From positions 1 to 39,839 of the forward strand of contig CAIXDG010000017.1 of assembly GCA_903918115.1 (NCBI GenBank): a stretch of DNA of 39,839 nt. The letters are read 5' to 3'. Shown here in pieces: positions 7,206-20,388 of the stretch; within the stretch, counting starts at the first letter, position 1, and each line of letters opens with the position of its first letter. The notes beneath the pieces are model-generated. The model worked only from the letters and a program-made list of their open reading frames with translations. It made no database searches and was not told where the DNA came from. The DNA is from an uncultured beta proteobacterium. GTDB taxonomy: Bacteria > Pseudomonadota > Gammaproteobacteria > Burkholderiales > Burkholderiaceae. Position numbers and translations under genes: made by a program.

Positions 7206-8573
7206 TTAATCGACTGCTTTGACCATATCTTCTACGACCTTCTTGGCATCCCCGAAGACCATCATGGTTTTATCCATGTAGAAGAGCTCGTTGTCGAGGC
7301 CAGCATAGCCTGCCGCCATCGAGCGTTTATTGACAATAATGGTTTTAGCTTTAAATGCTTCCAAAATCGGCATACCAAAAATGGGGCTTCCTGGAGTACG
7401 GGCGGCTGGGTTAACCACATCATTGGCACCCAAAATAAGCACCACATCGGCCTGACCAAAATCGCTATTGATATCTTCCATTTCAAAAACTTGATCGTAG
7501 GGTACTTCAGCTTCGGCTAACAACACATTCATATGGCCAGGCATCCGCCCAGCGACAGGATGAATGGCGTATTTAACCGTAACCCCATGATGGGTGAGTT
7601 TTTCAGTCAACTCTTTCAGCGCGTGTTGAGCACGGGCCACAGCTAGACCATAACCCGGCACGATGATGACGGTATCAGCATTACTCATTAAAAAGGCTGC
7701 ATCTTCTGGTGAGCCCGTTTTATAGTTTTTAGGGGCACCATCATCATCGCCACTTGCTGATACTTCGGCACCAAAGCCGCCGAGCAAGACCGCTAAGATT
7801 GAGCGGTTCATTGCCTTACACATAATGTAAGACAGAATTGCGCCCGATGAACCAACACAAGCACCGGCAATGATCAGCACGGGATTATTTAGCGTAAAGC
7901 CAATACCTGCAGCAGCCCAACCTGAATAACTATTCAGCATCGAAACCACAACTGGCATATCAGCGCCACCAATAGGAATGATGAGTGTCACACCCAACAC
8001 TAAAGCAATGCCGCACATGATTAAGAAAGCGCTATGACTATCAAATAGATAGTAAGCAATACCGCCACCCAGCATTGATAATGCTAAAACTAAGTTAAGT
8101 AAGTGCTGACCACTAAAGGTGACAGGTTTACCGCTGACTTTGCCGGAAAGTTTGCCAAAGGCAACGATAGAGGCAGTAAAAGTAATTGCACCAATAAATG
8201 CGCCAATAAATAATTCAATTTTTTGTGCGCCAGTATGTTCTTGACCCACATGCAAGACAGCAGCAATCGCAATTAAGACTGCTGATAAGCCGACAAACGA
8301 ATGCATGAGTGCTACGAGCTCAGGCATTTTCGTCATTTGTACGCGTTTGGCTGCAAGCGTACCAATGATGGCCCCACCAATAATTGCTGCGCCAATTAAC
8401 CAAAAGACTGGCTTAAAGTCGGGCAAGAAAAAGGTAGTAACAACGGCCAAAAGCATGCCGATCATGCCGTAGGTATTTCCTTGACGTGAGGTCGTTGGCG
8501 ATGAGAGTCCGCGCAGCGCAAGGATGAATAAAATGGAGGAAACGAGGTAAGAGAGGGCGGTGATATTTGACAT
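7206..8573 (-). CDS. pntB: NAD(P) transhydrogenase subunit beta
   Basis: 455 aa; GYGLAVARAQHALKELTEKL, HPVAGRMPGHMNVLLAEAEVPYD, DVVLILGANDVVNPAA, VNKRSMAAGYAGLDNELF. Confidence 0.97.
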   Translation of the reverse strand: MSNITALSYLVSSILFILALRGLSSPTTSRQGNTYGMIGMLLAVVTTFFLPDFKPVFWLIGAAIIGGAIIGTLAAKRVQMTKMPELVALMHSFVGLSAVLIAIAAVLHVGQEHTGAQKIELFIGAFIGAITFTASIVAFGKLSGKVSGKPVTFSGQHLLNLVLALSMLGGGIAYYLFDSHSAFLIMCGIALVLGVTLIIPIGGADMPVVVSMLNSYSGWAAAGIGFTLNNPVLIIAGACVGSSGAILSYIMCKAMNRSILAVLLGGFGAEVSASGDDDGAPKNYKTGSPEDAAFLMSNADTVIIVPGYGLAVARAQHALKELTEKLTHHGVTVKYAIHPVAGRMPGHMNVLLAEAEVPYDQVFEMEDINSDFGQADVVLILGANDVVNPAARTPGSPIFGMPILEAFKAKTIIVNKRSMAAGYAGLDNELFYMDKTMMVFGDAKKVVEDMVKAVD

Positions 8574-8584
8574 GAATAGGCTCT

Positions 8585-8908
8585 TTATTCGCTCTTAGGG
8601 GTTTTTTTCTTAAACATCTCGAGCATGCGGCGCGTAACCATAAAGCCACCAAAGATATTAATTGATGCTAAAAAAACGGCTACCGCACCAATCAGGCTGG
8701 TAGTCGTGATTTCACTGCCATTGATGACCTCAGTTTGTAAGAGGGCGCCAACAATGATGATTCCAGAAATCGCATTGGTAACCGCCATCAGCGGCGTATG
8801 TAGTGCAGGTGTTACATTCCAGACGACGTGATAGCCAACAAAAATGGCTAAAACAAAAACAGTAATGTTTTGCACAGTGAGAAGGCTTTGGAAAGCAGCT
8901 AAATCCAT
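8585..8908 (-). CDS. pntA2: NAD(P) transhydrogenase subunit alpha, C-terminal membrane part (alpha2)
   Basis: 107 aa; [34 protein letters not shown]. Confidence 0.95.
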   Translation of the reverse strand: MDLAAFQSLLTVQNITVFVLAIFVGYHVVWNVTPALHTPLMAVTNAISGIIIVGALLQTEVINGSEITTTSLIGAVAVFLASINIFGGFMVTRRMLEMFKKKTPKSE

Positions 8909-8926
8909 GACGAATTCCTTGGAAAA

Positions 8927-10063
8927 TTAATTAGTACGAATAACTTGGCCATCACGACACATGAGACAAGCTGCGACGATATCGTCGTCAGCAGCTGCGG
9001 GTATAACTAATTGCGCCTCAGGGGTGACGATCAGTTTCATAAAATCGAGCACGTTACGCGCATACAGCGAAGACGCATCGGCAGCGACCATACTAGGTAA
9101 ATTGGTATAGCCAATAATTTTGACTCCATGATTGACCACAATTTGATCGGCGCGAGTTAATGGGCAATTGCCCGAACCATTCTCACCCCGGCCTGCAGCT
9201 AGATCAATCACCACTGAGCCCGGCTTCATATTGGCCACGGTATCACTGTGCAACAGCACAGGCGGCTTACGCCCTGGAATTAGCGCGGTAGTGATCACGA
9301 TATCAGCCTGTTGGGCGCGTTCGGCCACTTGTACTGCCTGTCGTTTCATCCACGACTCGGGCATCGGCCGCGCGTAACCGCCAACACCTTTAGCAATTTC
9401 ACGTTCTTCATCGGTTTCAAAAGGGACATCGACAAACTTGGCGCCAAGCGATTCAATTTGTTCTTTAGCCGCTGGGCGAACATCAGAAGCTTCTATGACT
9501 GCACCTAAGCGTTTAGCAGTGGCGATGGCTTGCAGCCCAGCAACACCAGCACCAAGAATCAAAATACGGGCAGCTTTCACTGTGCCAGCAGCGGTCATCA
9601 GCATCGGCATAAAGCGTTGATACTCATTTGCTGCCACGAGCACGGCTTTATACCCAGCAATATTTGCTTGGGAGGACAGGACATCCATGCTTTGGGCACG
9701 AGTAGTGCGGGGCGCCGCTTCGAGTGCGAAGGCGGTAATACCTTGCGCTGCCATAGCAGCAATGCCAGCACTATCAAAGGGATCAAGCATGCCAATTAAA
9801 ACTGAGCCTGACTTTAATTGCTTTAACTCATCCTCTTGGGGTGACCGCACTTTCAGCACAATTTCGGCGCCAAAGGCATCTGCAGCGCTGCCAATGGTGG
9901 CACCAACTGCTTCATAAGCAGAGTCGGGTTGGCTTGCGCCAATACCAGCACCACTTTGGATGACAACTTGATGTCCTTGAGCAGTCAATTTTTTGACGGT
10001 TTCTGGGGTAGCGGCAACCCGAGTTTCTCCAGGTCTAGTTTCCAGCGGCACTCCAATGCGCAT
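8927..10063 (-). CDS. pntA1: NAD(P) transhydrogenase subunit alpha, N-terminal NAD-binding part (alpha1)
   Basis: 378 aa; MRIGVPLETRPGETRVAATPETVKKL, ILGAGVAGLQAIATAKRLGAVIEASDVRPAAKEQIESLGAKF. Confidence 0.96.
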   Translation of the reverse strand: MRIGVPLETRPGETRVAATPETVKKLTAQGHQVVIQSGAGIGASQPDSAYEAVGATIGSAADAFGAEIVLKVRSPQEDELKQLKSGSVLIGMLDPFDSAGIAAMAAQGITAFALEAAPRTTRAQSMDVLSSQANIAGYKAVLVAANEYQRFMPMLMTAAGTVKAARILILGAGVAGLQAIATAKRLGAVIEASDVRPAAKEQIESLGAKFVDVPFETDEEREIAKGVGGYARPMPESWMKRQAVQVAERAQQADIVITTALIPGRKPPVLLHSDTVANMKPGSVVIDLAAGRGENGSGNCPLTRADQIVVNHGVKIIGYTNLPSMVAADASSLYARNVLDFMKLIVTPEAQLVIPAAADDDIVAACLMCRDGQVIRTN

Positions 10064-10226
10064 GGCTTGTCTCCAAAAGCGAATATTTTAAAAAACTATT
10101 TTAAGTTAGTTGCCAATTGCTTGCTCTCGAGCCTTTTCCTTGGCCTCTGTGATGTCTGTAGAGCGGAATTGGGCGGGGTTTTACAATGGGCTTTTAAAAC
10201 TTAATCTAAATTTTCGCATTTTTTTG

Positions 10227-11360
10227 ATGATGCCAGCCAATTTTTCCGTAAATGCCGCCCTTAGCCAGCCTAAAAGCCAACAAAAAGTCGTGGTGGGGAT
10301 GTCGGGCGGGGTTGATTCTTCGGTAGCTGCCTGGCTTCTCAAACAGCAGGGGTATGAGGTTGTGGGCCTCTTTATGAAAAACTGGGAAGACGATGACGAT
10401 GACCAGTATTGCTCCAGTCGTCAAGATTGGCTGGATGTAGTTTCAGTGGCTGACCTCATTGGCATAGATGTTGAGGCAGTCAATTTTGCCGCTGAGTATC
10501 GTGAGCGGGTATTCGCGGATTTTCTGCGCGAATATGCTGCCGGCCGGACCCCTAACCCCGATGTGTTGTGTAACGCTGAAATTAAATTTAAGGCTTTTTT
10601 AGATCATGCGATGAGTCTTGGGGCAGATTTAATTGCCACTGGACATTACGCCCGCGTCCAAACGAGTAATGGGCAAGTGCAATTATTAAAAGCGCTAGAT
10701 ACGAGCAAAGACCAAAGTTATTTTTTACATCGCTTAACCCAAGCGCAATTAAGTCATGTTTTATTTCCCTTGGGTGAGATGCAGAAGTCGGCTGTGCGGA
10801 CCATCGCCGCAGATATTGGCTTACCTAATGCAACCAAAAAAGATTCAACGGGAATTTGTTTTATTGGCGAACGCCCTTTTCGTGAGTTTTTAAATCGCTA
10901 TCTGCCACGCACGCCCGGTTTAATTTGCTCGACCGATGGCAAGGTCTTAGGCGAGCATATGGGCCTAGCATTTTTTACTTTGGGTCAACGCAAAGGCATT
11001 GGCATTGGCGGTAGTCAAGACGGCTCTGGAGATGCCTGGTATGTAGCCCGTAAAGATATGGCTAGTAATACCCTATACATTGCCCAAGGACACGACCATC
11101 CATGGCTGTTCAGTCGTGATTTAGTAGCGATGGAGGCCAGTTGGGTGGCCGGTAGTGCGCCAAGCGGGTCAAATACCTTGGCGGCAAAAACCCGCTACCG
11201 CCAAGTTGACTCAGCTTGTAGTATGTTGACGACTGGGAATAAATTTGATTTGCACTTTACTGAAAATCAATGGGCAGTTACCCCTGGACAATCGGCCGTG
11301 CTTTATGCTGGCGAGGTGTGCTTAGGCGGGGGAATTATTACGGCGGCGATGTCTCAATAA
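10227..11360 (+). CDS. mnmA: tRNA-specific 2-thiouridylase MnmA
   Basis: [71 protein letters not shown]. The ORF is open from 10110 (TTG), but ATG at 10227 (or 10230) is more plausible. Confidence 0.96.
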   Translation: MMPANFSVNAALSQPKSQQKVVVGMSGGVDSSVAAWLLKQQGYEVVGLFMKNWEDDDDDQYCSSRQDWLDVVSVADLIGIDVEAVNFAAEYRERVFADFLREYAAGRTPNPDVLCNAEIKFKAFLDHAMSLGADLIATGHYARVQTSNGQVQLLKALDTSKDQSYFLHRLTQAQLSHVLFPLGEMQKSAVRTIAADIGLPNATKKDSTGICFIGERPFREFLNRYLPRTPGLICSTDGKVLGEHMGLAFFTLGQRKGIGIGGSQDGSGDAWYVARKDMASNTLYIAQGHDHPWLFSRDLVAMEASWVAGSAPSGSNTLAAKTRYRQVDSACSMLTTGNKFDLHFTENQWAVTPGQSAVLYAGEVCLGGGIITAAMSQ

Positions 11361-11946
11361 ACGATTGGCGTTGTGCCAATTTTGCATAAAGACGTGCGAG
11401 ATTGGGGTATTGGGTTTGCCATTGCAATTGCGGAAAACGAAACTGTAAATAACCCAAGGCGCAGCCAACTGCAATATCAGCCAAACTAAATTGGTTACCA
11501 CAACACCAGTTCGAGTCACCTAAACCCTTCGACATACTTTGCAAAGCGGTTTGAATTTTAGCCATTTGCCGGGCAATCCAGGCTGCACTTTGCTCGGGGG
11601 CAGGTCGCCAAGTAGCTTCTAGGCGAGCCAAAATTCCCGCATCCAAAATACCGTCAGCTAACGCTTCCCAAGTTTTAACTGCTGCACGTTCACGTCCAGC
11701 CGCGGGAATTAATTTGCTCACTGGACTTAAAGTGTCAACATATTCAACAATGACGCGTGAATCAAACATCGCGCCACCATCTTCCAAAACTAGACAGGGG
11801 ACTTTTCCAAGCGGGTTAATTTCGCTAATTGTCGTTTTCGCATCCCAGACGTTTTCAAGTACATTGTCGACTTCAATTTTCTTTTCGGCAAAAACGATGC
11901 GTACTTTGCGCACATAGGGGCTAGTGAGAGATCCAATAATTTTCAT
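11338..11946 (-). CDS. Glutathione S-transferase family protein
   Basis: [54 protein letters not shown]; start at 11946 or 11955. The 3' end overlaps the mnmA 3' end by 23 bp. Confidence 0.92.
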   Translation of the reverse strand: MKIIGSLTSPYVRKVRIVFAEKKIEVDNVLENVWDAKTTISEINPLGKVPCLVLEDGGAMFDSRVIVEYVDTLSPVSKLIPAAGRERAAVKTWEALADGILDAGILARLEATWRPAPEQSAAWIARQMAKIQTALQSMSKGLGDSNWCCGNQFSLADIAVGCALGYLQFRFPQLQWQTQYPNLARLYAKLAQRQSFIETSPP

Positions 11947-12056
11947 AGTGTGCAAGTATACCGATGCAAAAGAAGCGCGGGCAATCGTTGTTCCTTAATT
12001 ATTGAGCCATTTGTACAAACGCATTAAAATCAAGCTTTATTGACATCCCTTTATAA

Positions 12057-14842
<2,786 letters not shown>

Positions 14843-14888
14843 CAGGCCAATTACAAGACTAAAGTAATTTCAGCTTAAAGCGCTGGAC

Positions 14889-15860
14889 TTAAACCTTAGC
14901 ACCGTAATTAGGGTCATCTTTACTCGTCTCATCGGGCTTGCGTTCGCCCTTCACTAAGTCTTCACGTTTAACGCCTAGCCACATCGCCAGAGCGGCCGCG
15001 ACAAACACCGAAGAATAAATACCGAACAAAATACCAATGGTGAGTGCGAGCGCAAAATAAAACAGGCTGGGACCACCCAATAGCAACATCGCTAAAACCA
15101 TCATCTCCGTACTGCCATGGGTAATGATGGTTCGACTCATGGTGCTAGTGATGGCGTTATCAATGATTTCACGGGTATTCATTTTGCGATATTTGCGGAA
15201 ATTTTCACGGATACGGTCAAAGATCACGACCGATTCATTTACTGAATATCCCAATACAGCCAAAATTGCAGCTAATACTGACAACGAAAACTCCCACTGG
15301 AAAAACGCAAAGAAGCCCAAAATAATAATAATGTCATGCAAGTTTGCAATGATGCCGGCAACCGCAAATTTCCATTCAAAGCGAAAGGATAAATAAATCA
15401 CAATACCGATCACCACAAAAATTAAGGCTTTCAGACCATCTAACGCAAGTTCACGGCCCACTTGCGGGCCAACGTATTCAACCCGTTGTAATTTAGCGCC
15501 AGTAGTATTGCTTTGTAGTGCTTCCATAACAGCATTACTTTGGATAGCAGAGGAGACAACCTTGCCAGCAGCATCTTTTTGCAGGGGGAGACGAATTAAG
15601 ACGTCACGTGAACTGCCGAAATTTTGAATTTGGGTATCGGTGTAGCCTAGTTTAAAAATATCATTACGAATGGTATCGATGGGCGCAGTTTGGGGGTAAC
15701 TAATTTCCATTACCGTGCCACCCGTAAACTCGACTGAGAGATGTAAGCCTCGCTGCCAAAGAAAAAAAACTGCTGCTAAAAACATCAACAAGGAGATGAT
15801 ATTTAGCGCCAAGGCATGACGCATAAATGGAATGTCTTTACGGATGCGAAAAAATTCCAT
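14889..15860 (-). CDS. secF: Protein translocase subunit SecF
   Basis: VEFTGGTVMEISYP, YSVNESVVIFDRIRENFRKYRKM, SMSRTIITHGSTEMMVLAMLLLGG. Confidence 0.97.
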   Translation of the reverse strand: MEFFRIRKDIPFMRHALALNIISLLMFLAAVFFLWQRGLHLSVEFTGGTVMEISYPQTAPIDTIRNDIFKLGYTDTQIQNFGSSRDVLIRLPLQKDAAGKVVSSAIQSNAVMEALQSNTTGAKLQRVEYVGPQVGRELALDGLKALIFVVIGIVIYLSFRFEWKFAVAGIIANLHDIIIILGFFAFFQWEFSLSVLAAILAVLGYSVNESVVIFDRIRENFRKYRKMNTREIIDNAITSTMSRTIITHGSTEMMVLAMLLLGGPSLFYFALALTIGILFGIYSSVFVAAALAMWLGVKREDLVKGERKPDETSKDDPNYGAKV

Positions 15861-15863
15861 GAC

Positions 15864-17723
15864 CTATTTCTCCTGGGGACGCCAAACTTGGCCAATCGCC
15901 AGTTTTTGCAATTTCTTTTCGCGGCCGTACCAGAGATTCACTAAACCCCGTGAGAAGAAAACCGCAGAAAACATGGAAGTCAGAATGCCTAAACAATGTA
16001 CGATGGCGAAACCTTTGATTGGCCCAGAGCCAAAAGCCAATAGCGCAAGACCAGCAATTAAGGTAGTCACGTTCGAGTCAAGAATAGTGCCCCAGGCCTT
16101 ATTAAAACCAGATGCAATGGCGGTGCTAGGTGGCACACCCTGGCGTAATTCTTCACGAATACGTTCGTTAATTAAGACGTTCGAGTCAATGGCCATACCC
16201 AGTGCCAGGGCCATGGCGGCAATACCAGGCAAAGTGAGGGTGGCTTGTAGCATCGAAAGAACGGCAATGAGCAAAAATAAATTAACCCCGAGAGCGATAA
16301 CCGAGAATAGGCCAAACAGCAAATAGTAGACCATCATGAAAAAAGCGATTGCTGCAAAACCAACGAGCAGTGATTGAAAACCTTTTTCAATATTCTCTGC
16401 GCCTAAGCTTGGACCAATAGTGCGTTCTTCGATAATTTCCATTGGGGCAGCAAGCGAGCCTGCCCGTAATAGCAGAGCTAAATCATTAGCACTCTCGGTA
16501 GTTGATTGGCCGGTGATTTGAAATTTTGAACCAAATTCGCTTTGAATGGTGGCAATTGTGAGCACTTCACCTTTACCTTTTTCAAATAAAATCATCCCCA
16601 TGGGTTTGCCAATGTTATCGCGTGTAACTTCCTGCATTACACGTCCGCCGGCTGCATCAAGCGAAATATTCACTGCCGGACGTTGATTTTGATCAAAGCC
16701 TGCGCTGGCATCAGTAATGCTTTCGCCGCTAAAAATAACGGATTTTTTAAATACCCCTAAACGATTTTCGCCAAAACGAAATACATCCATTCCTGTAGGT
16801 GGGGTTTGGCCAACTGAAATAATTGAGACGCTGGGATCGGCGAGACGTGATTCAAGGGTTGCAGTACGACCAATAATGTCTTTAGCTCGTGCGGTATCTT
16901 GCACACCAGGAAGTTGCACCACAATGCGATCGGCTCCCTGCTGTTGAATGACGGGCTCTTTTACAGCTAATTCGTTGACCCGTTTATTAAGGGTAATAAT
17001 ATTTTGTTTAACCGCATTGTCTTGCACTGCACTAAGGGCGGCTGGTTTGAAACGCCCAGTTAATTTGCTATCGGTTGCGGTTTTCTCTAACTGCCAATCG
17101 AGCTCACTTTGGCTGACATTCAGGAGGGCACGTGCTGCATCTGCTTCGGTCTCGCTGGCAAAATGAATAGCAATGCTGTCGGCATTCCGATCAAGGCCTT
17201 GCTGACGAATATTTTTGTCACGTAATTGGCTGCGAATGTCGTTGGCTAAGGCGACTATTTTTTTCTGTACAGCACCTTGCATATCGACTTGAAGTAAAAA
17301 ATAAACTCCACCCCTTAAGTCAAGACCTAGTGGCATTGGTAAAGCATTCAGCGCATTAAGCCAATGCGGTGTATTTGAAAGCAAATTGAGTGCAACAGTG
17401 AAGCTGGGATCATTGGCATCAGGATTCAATTTTTGCTGGATTAAATCTCGAGCTTGCAATTGAATGTCGGTATTTGCAAAACGGACTTTGACAGAGCCGA
17501 CATTGCCAGTACGCTCAAAAAATAGACCCGTACTAGCTAAATTGCCACTGGCTAAAATTTTCTCAACCCGAGCTTGGGTTTCAAGATCAACCTTAAGTGT
17601 TGGCTTAGCTGCTGAGATTTGTACGGCTGGAGCCTCGCCAAAAAAATTCGGTAATGAGTAGAGTGCGCCAATACATAGCACTACTACTATGACGAGGTAC
17701 TTCCAGAGCGGATAACGATTCAT
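15864..17723 (-). CDS. secD: Protein translocase subunit SecD
   Basis: MNRYPLWKYLVIVVVLCIGALYSLPNFFGEAPAVQIS, LGLDLRGGVYFLLQVD, GMAIDSNVLINERIREELRQG. Confidence 0.97.
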   Translation of the reverse strand: MNRYPLWKYLVIVVVLCIGALYSLPNFFGEAPAVQISAAKPTLKVDLETQARVEKILASGNLASTGLFFERTGNVGSVKVRFANTDIQLQARDLIQQKLNPDANDPSFTVALNLLSNTPHWLNALNALPMPLGLDLRGGVYFLLQVDMQGAVQKKIVALANDIRSQLRDKNIRQQGLDRNADSIAIHFASETEADAARALLNVSQSELDWQLEKTATDSKLTGRFKPAALSAVQDNAVKQNIITLNKRVNELAVKEPVIQQQGADRIVVQLPGVQDTARAKDIIGRTATLESRLADPSVSIISVGQTPPTGMDVFRFGENRLGVFKKSVIFSGESITDASAGFDQNQRPAVNISLDAAGGRVMQEVTRDNIGKPMGMILFEKGKGEVLTIATIQSEFGSKFQITGQSTTESANDLALLLRAGSLAAPMEIIEERTIGPSLGAENIEKGFQSLLVGFAAIAFFMMVYYLLFGLFSVIALGVNLFLLIAVLSMLQATLTLPGIAAMALALGMAIDSNVLINERIREELRQGVPPSTAIASGFNKAWGTILDSNVTTLIAGLALLAFGSGPIKGFAIVHCLGILTSMFSAVFFSRGLVNLWYGREKKLQKLAIGQVWRPQEK

Positions 17724-17736
17724 CTGAATGGTTAAA

Positions 17737-18063
17737 TTAAACGGATTTCAAAGTACCTTTAGGCAAAACGGTAGTAACCGCACCTTTTTGCATTTGGACT
17801 TCATTACCAGCATTTAATTCTACTGATATGTATTGATCTTTAACGGCAGTAACTTTGCCCAGGAGGCCGCCTGCAGTCACGACTTCATCGCCAACCGCCA
17901 GTGCCTCTAACATGGCACGAGTTTCTTTTTGGCGCTTCATTTGAGGGCGAATCATGACAAAGTAGAGCACCGCAAACATTAAGATGAGAGGCAAAAAGCT
18001 CATTAAGCCACCGCCTTCAGTGCCAAAGCCAGGTATTTGCGCATACGCGTTGCTGATAAACAT
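17737..18063 (-). CDS. yajC: Preprotein translocase subunit YajC
   Basis: MFISNAYAQIPGF...LILMFAVLYFVMIRPQMKRQKETRAMLEALAVGDEVVTAGGLLGKV. ATG at 18063 with GGAGG; the ORF-track start at 18096 is a TTG. Confidence 0.95.
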   Translation of the reverse strand: MFISNAYAQIPGFGTEGGGLMSFLPLILMFAVLYFVMIRPQMKRQKETRAMLEALAVGDEVVTAGGLLGKVTAVKDQYISVELNAGNEVQMQKGAVTTVLPKGTLKSV

Positions 18064-18123
18064 AGTAAAACCTCCATTTGGATTGAATAGCCGCAATTCT
18101 AAACTGTGCGGGGATGAAGCCCA

Positions 18124-19299
<1,176 letters not shown>

Positions 19300-20358
19300 T
19301 TAGAGCGGTGGGTTGGCTTGCCGGTGCAGCAGCATAGCATCACCATAACTAAAAAACCGGTAGCGCTGCGCAATTGCATGTTGGTATGCTGCCTGAATCG
19401 GCTGCATCCCAGTAAATGCACTGACCAGCATGAGTAGCGTGGATTTCGGTAGATGAAAGTTCGTGATCAGAGTATCAACCATCCTAAAGGTAAATCCGGG
19501 AGTAATAAAGAGTTTGGTTTCTCCGCTGCTAGCGCCACTAAGCGCATAACTTTCTAGGGCCCGTAAAGTGGTTGTACCTACTGCGATGACTCGCTTTCCC
19601 TGAAGCTGTGTATGCTTAATTTGGGTAATGATTTCAGGTGGAATGGAATAATATTCTGCGTGCATGATATGTTGCGCTAAATTTTCCTGTCTCACCGGTG
19701 TAAAAGTACCGCCACCGACATGGAGTGTGAGCGTATTAATTTGTACCCCTTTATCCCGGCATTGTTTTAGAAGCGCTTCATCAAAATGCAAACCTGCCGT
19801 AGGGGCAGCGACGGCGCCTGGATTTTTTGCAACCACAGTCTGATAGCGCTCAACATCTACCTCATCCGGTCGATGAGTGATGTAGGGAGGTAAAGGGGGT
19901 TCGCCAAATTGCGGGAGTAAATGGAAAACATCTGCGGGAAATTGAATTTCATAAAAGGGCGCAGCATGTGCGTTCACGACTACTTCAATTGCATGAGATT
20001 CTGGCCCATCCATGAGGGGGTGCAAAATTAACCGTGCGCCAATTTGCGGATTTTTTGAAGCCCGAATCTGTACCAGTGCGGTATTTTCACCAGTGATGCG
20101 CTCGATTAGGAGTTCAATTTTGCCCCCACTAGGCTTATGGCCATAAATACGCGCTGGAATTACCCGCGTGTCATTCAGGATGAGGAGATCTCCTGGCTCG
20201 AGCAGCGTAATAAGATCGCGGAATTGTCGATCCTGTAGGCGAGTTAGACCATCAGGCGTAGTAATTACCTCAAGAAGCCGACTATCTGACCGTTCCGCAA
20301 GCGGAAACTGGGCAATTAGTTCGGGCGGTAGGTCGTAATTGAAATCAGCAAGGTGCAT
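19300..20358 (-). CDS. queA: S-adenosylmethionine:tRNA ribosyltransferase-isomerase
   Basis: [82 protein letters not shown]. Confidence 0.97.
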   Translation of the reverse strand: MHLADFNYDLPPELIAQFPLAERSDSRLLEVITTPDGLTRLQDRQFRDLITLLEPGDLLILNDTRVIPARIYGHKPSGGKIELLIERITGENTALVQIRASKNPQIGARLILHPLMDGPESHAIEVVVNAHAAPFYEIQFPADVFHLLPQFGEPPLPPYITHRPDEVDVERYQTVVAKNPGAVAAPTAGLHFDEALLKQCRDKGVQINTLTLHVGGGTFTPVRQENLAQHIMHAEYYSIPPEIITQIKHTQLQGKRVIAVGTTTLRALESYALSGASSGETKLFITPGFTFRMVDTLITNFHLPKSTLLMLVSAFTGMQPIQAAYQHAIAQRYRFFSYGDAMLLHRQANPPL

Positions 20359-20388
20359 AGCGTTACCATCGGAGATTGGATTCTAACC

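Noticed and set aside
10064-10226. Possible small RNA or riboswitch in the pntA1-mnmA divergent gap
   Set aside because: Largest gap near mnmA, but no convincing conserved aptamer motif or stable stem could be identified by eye.
14843-14888. Possible terminator between convergent waaA and secF (CAGC-TTAAAGC-GCTG)
   Set aside because: Only a 4-bp stem with no U tract on either strand; too weak to call.
15832-16326. 164-aa + strand ORF antisense to secD
   Set aside because: Lies wholly opposite a strongly conserved gene; the protein looks like a shadow frame with no domain or ribosome-binding-site support.
18071-18110. CCGCA...TGCGG mini-dyad between tgt and yajC as a possible attenuator
   Set aside because: Only 5-bp arms with a long loop and no further support.
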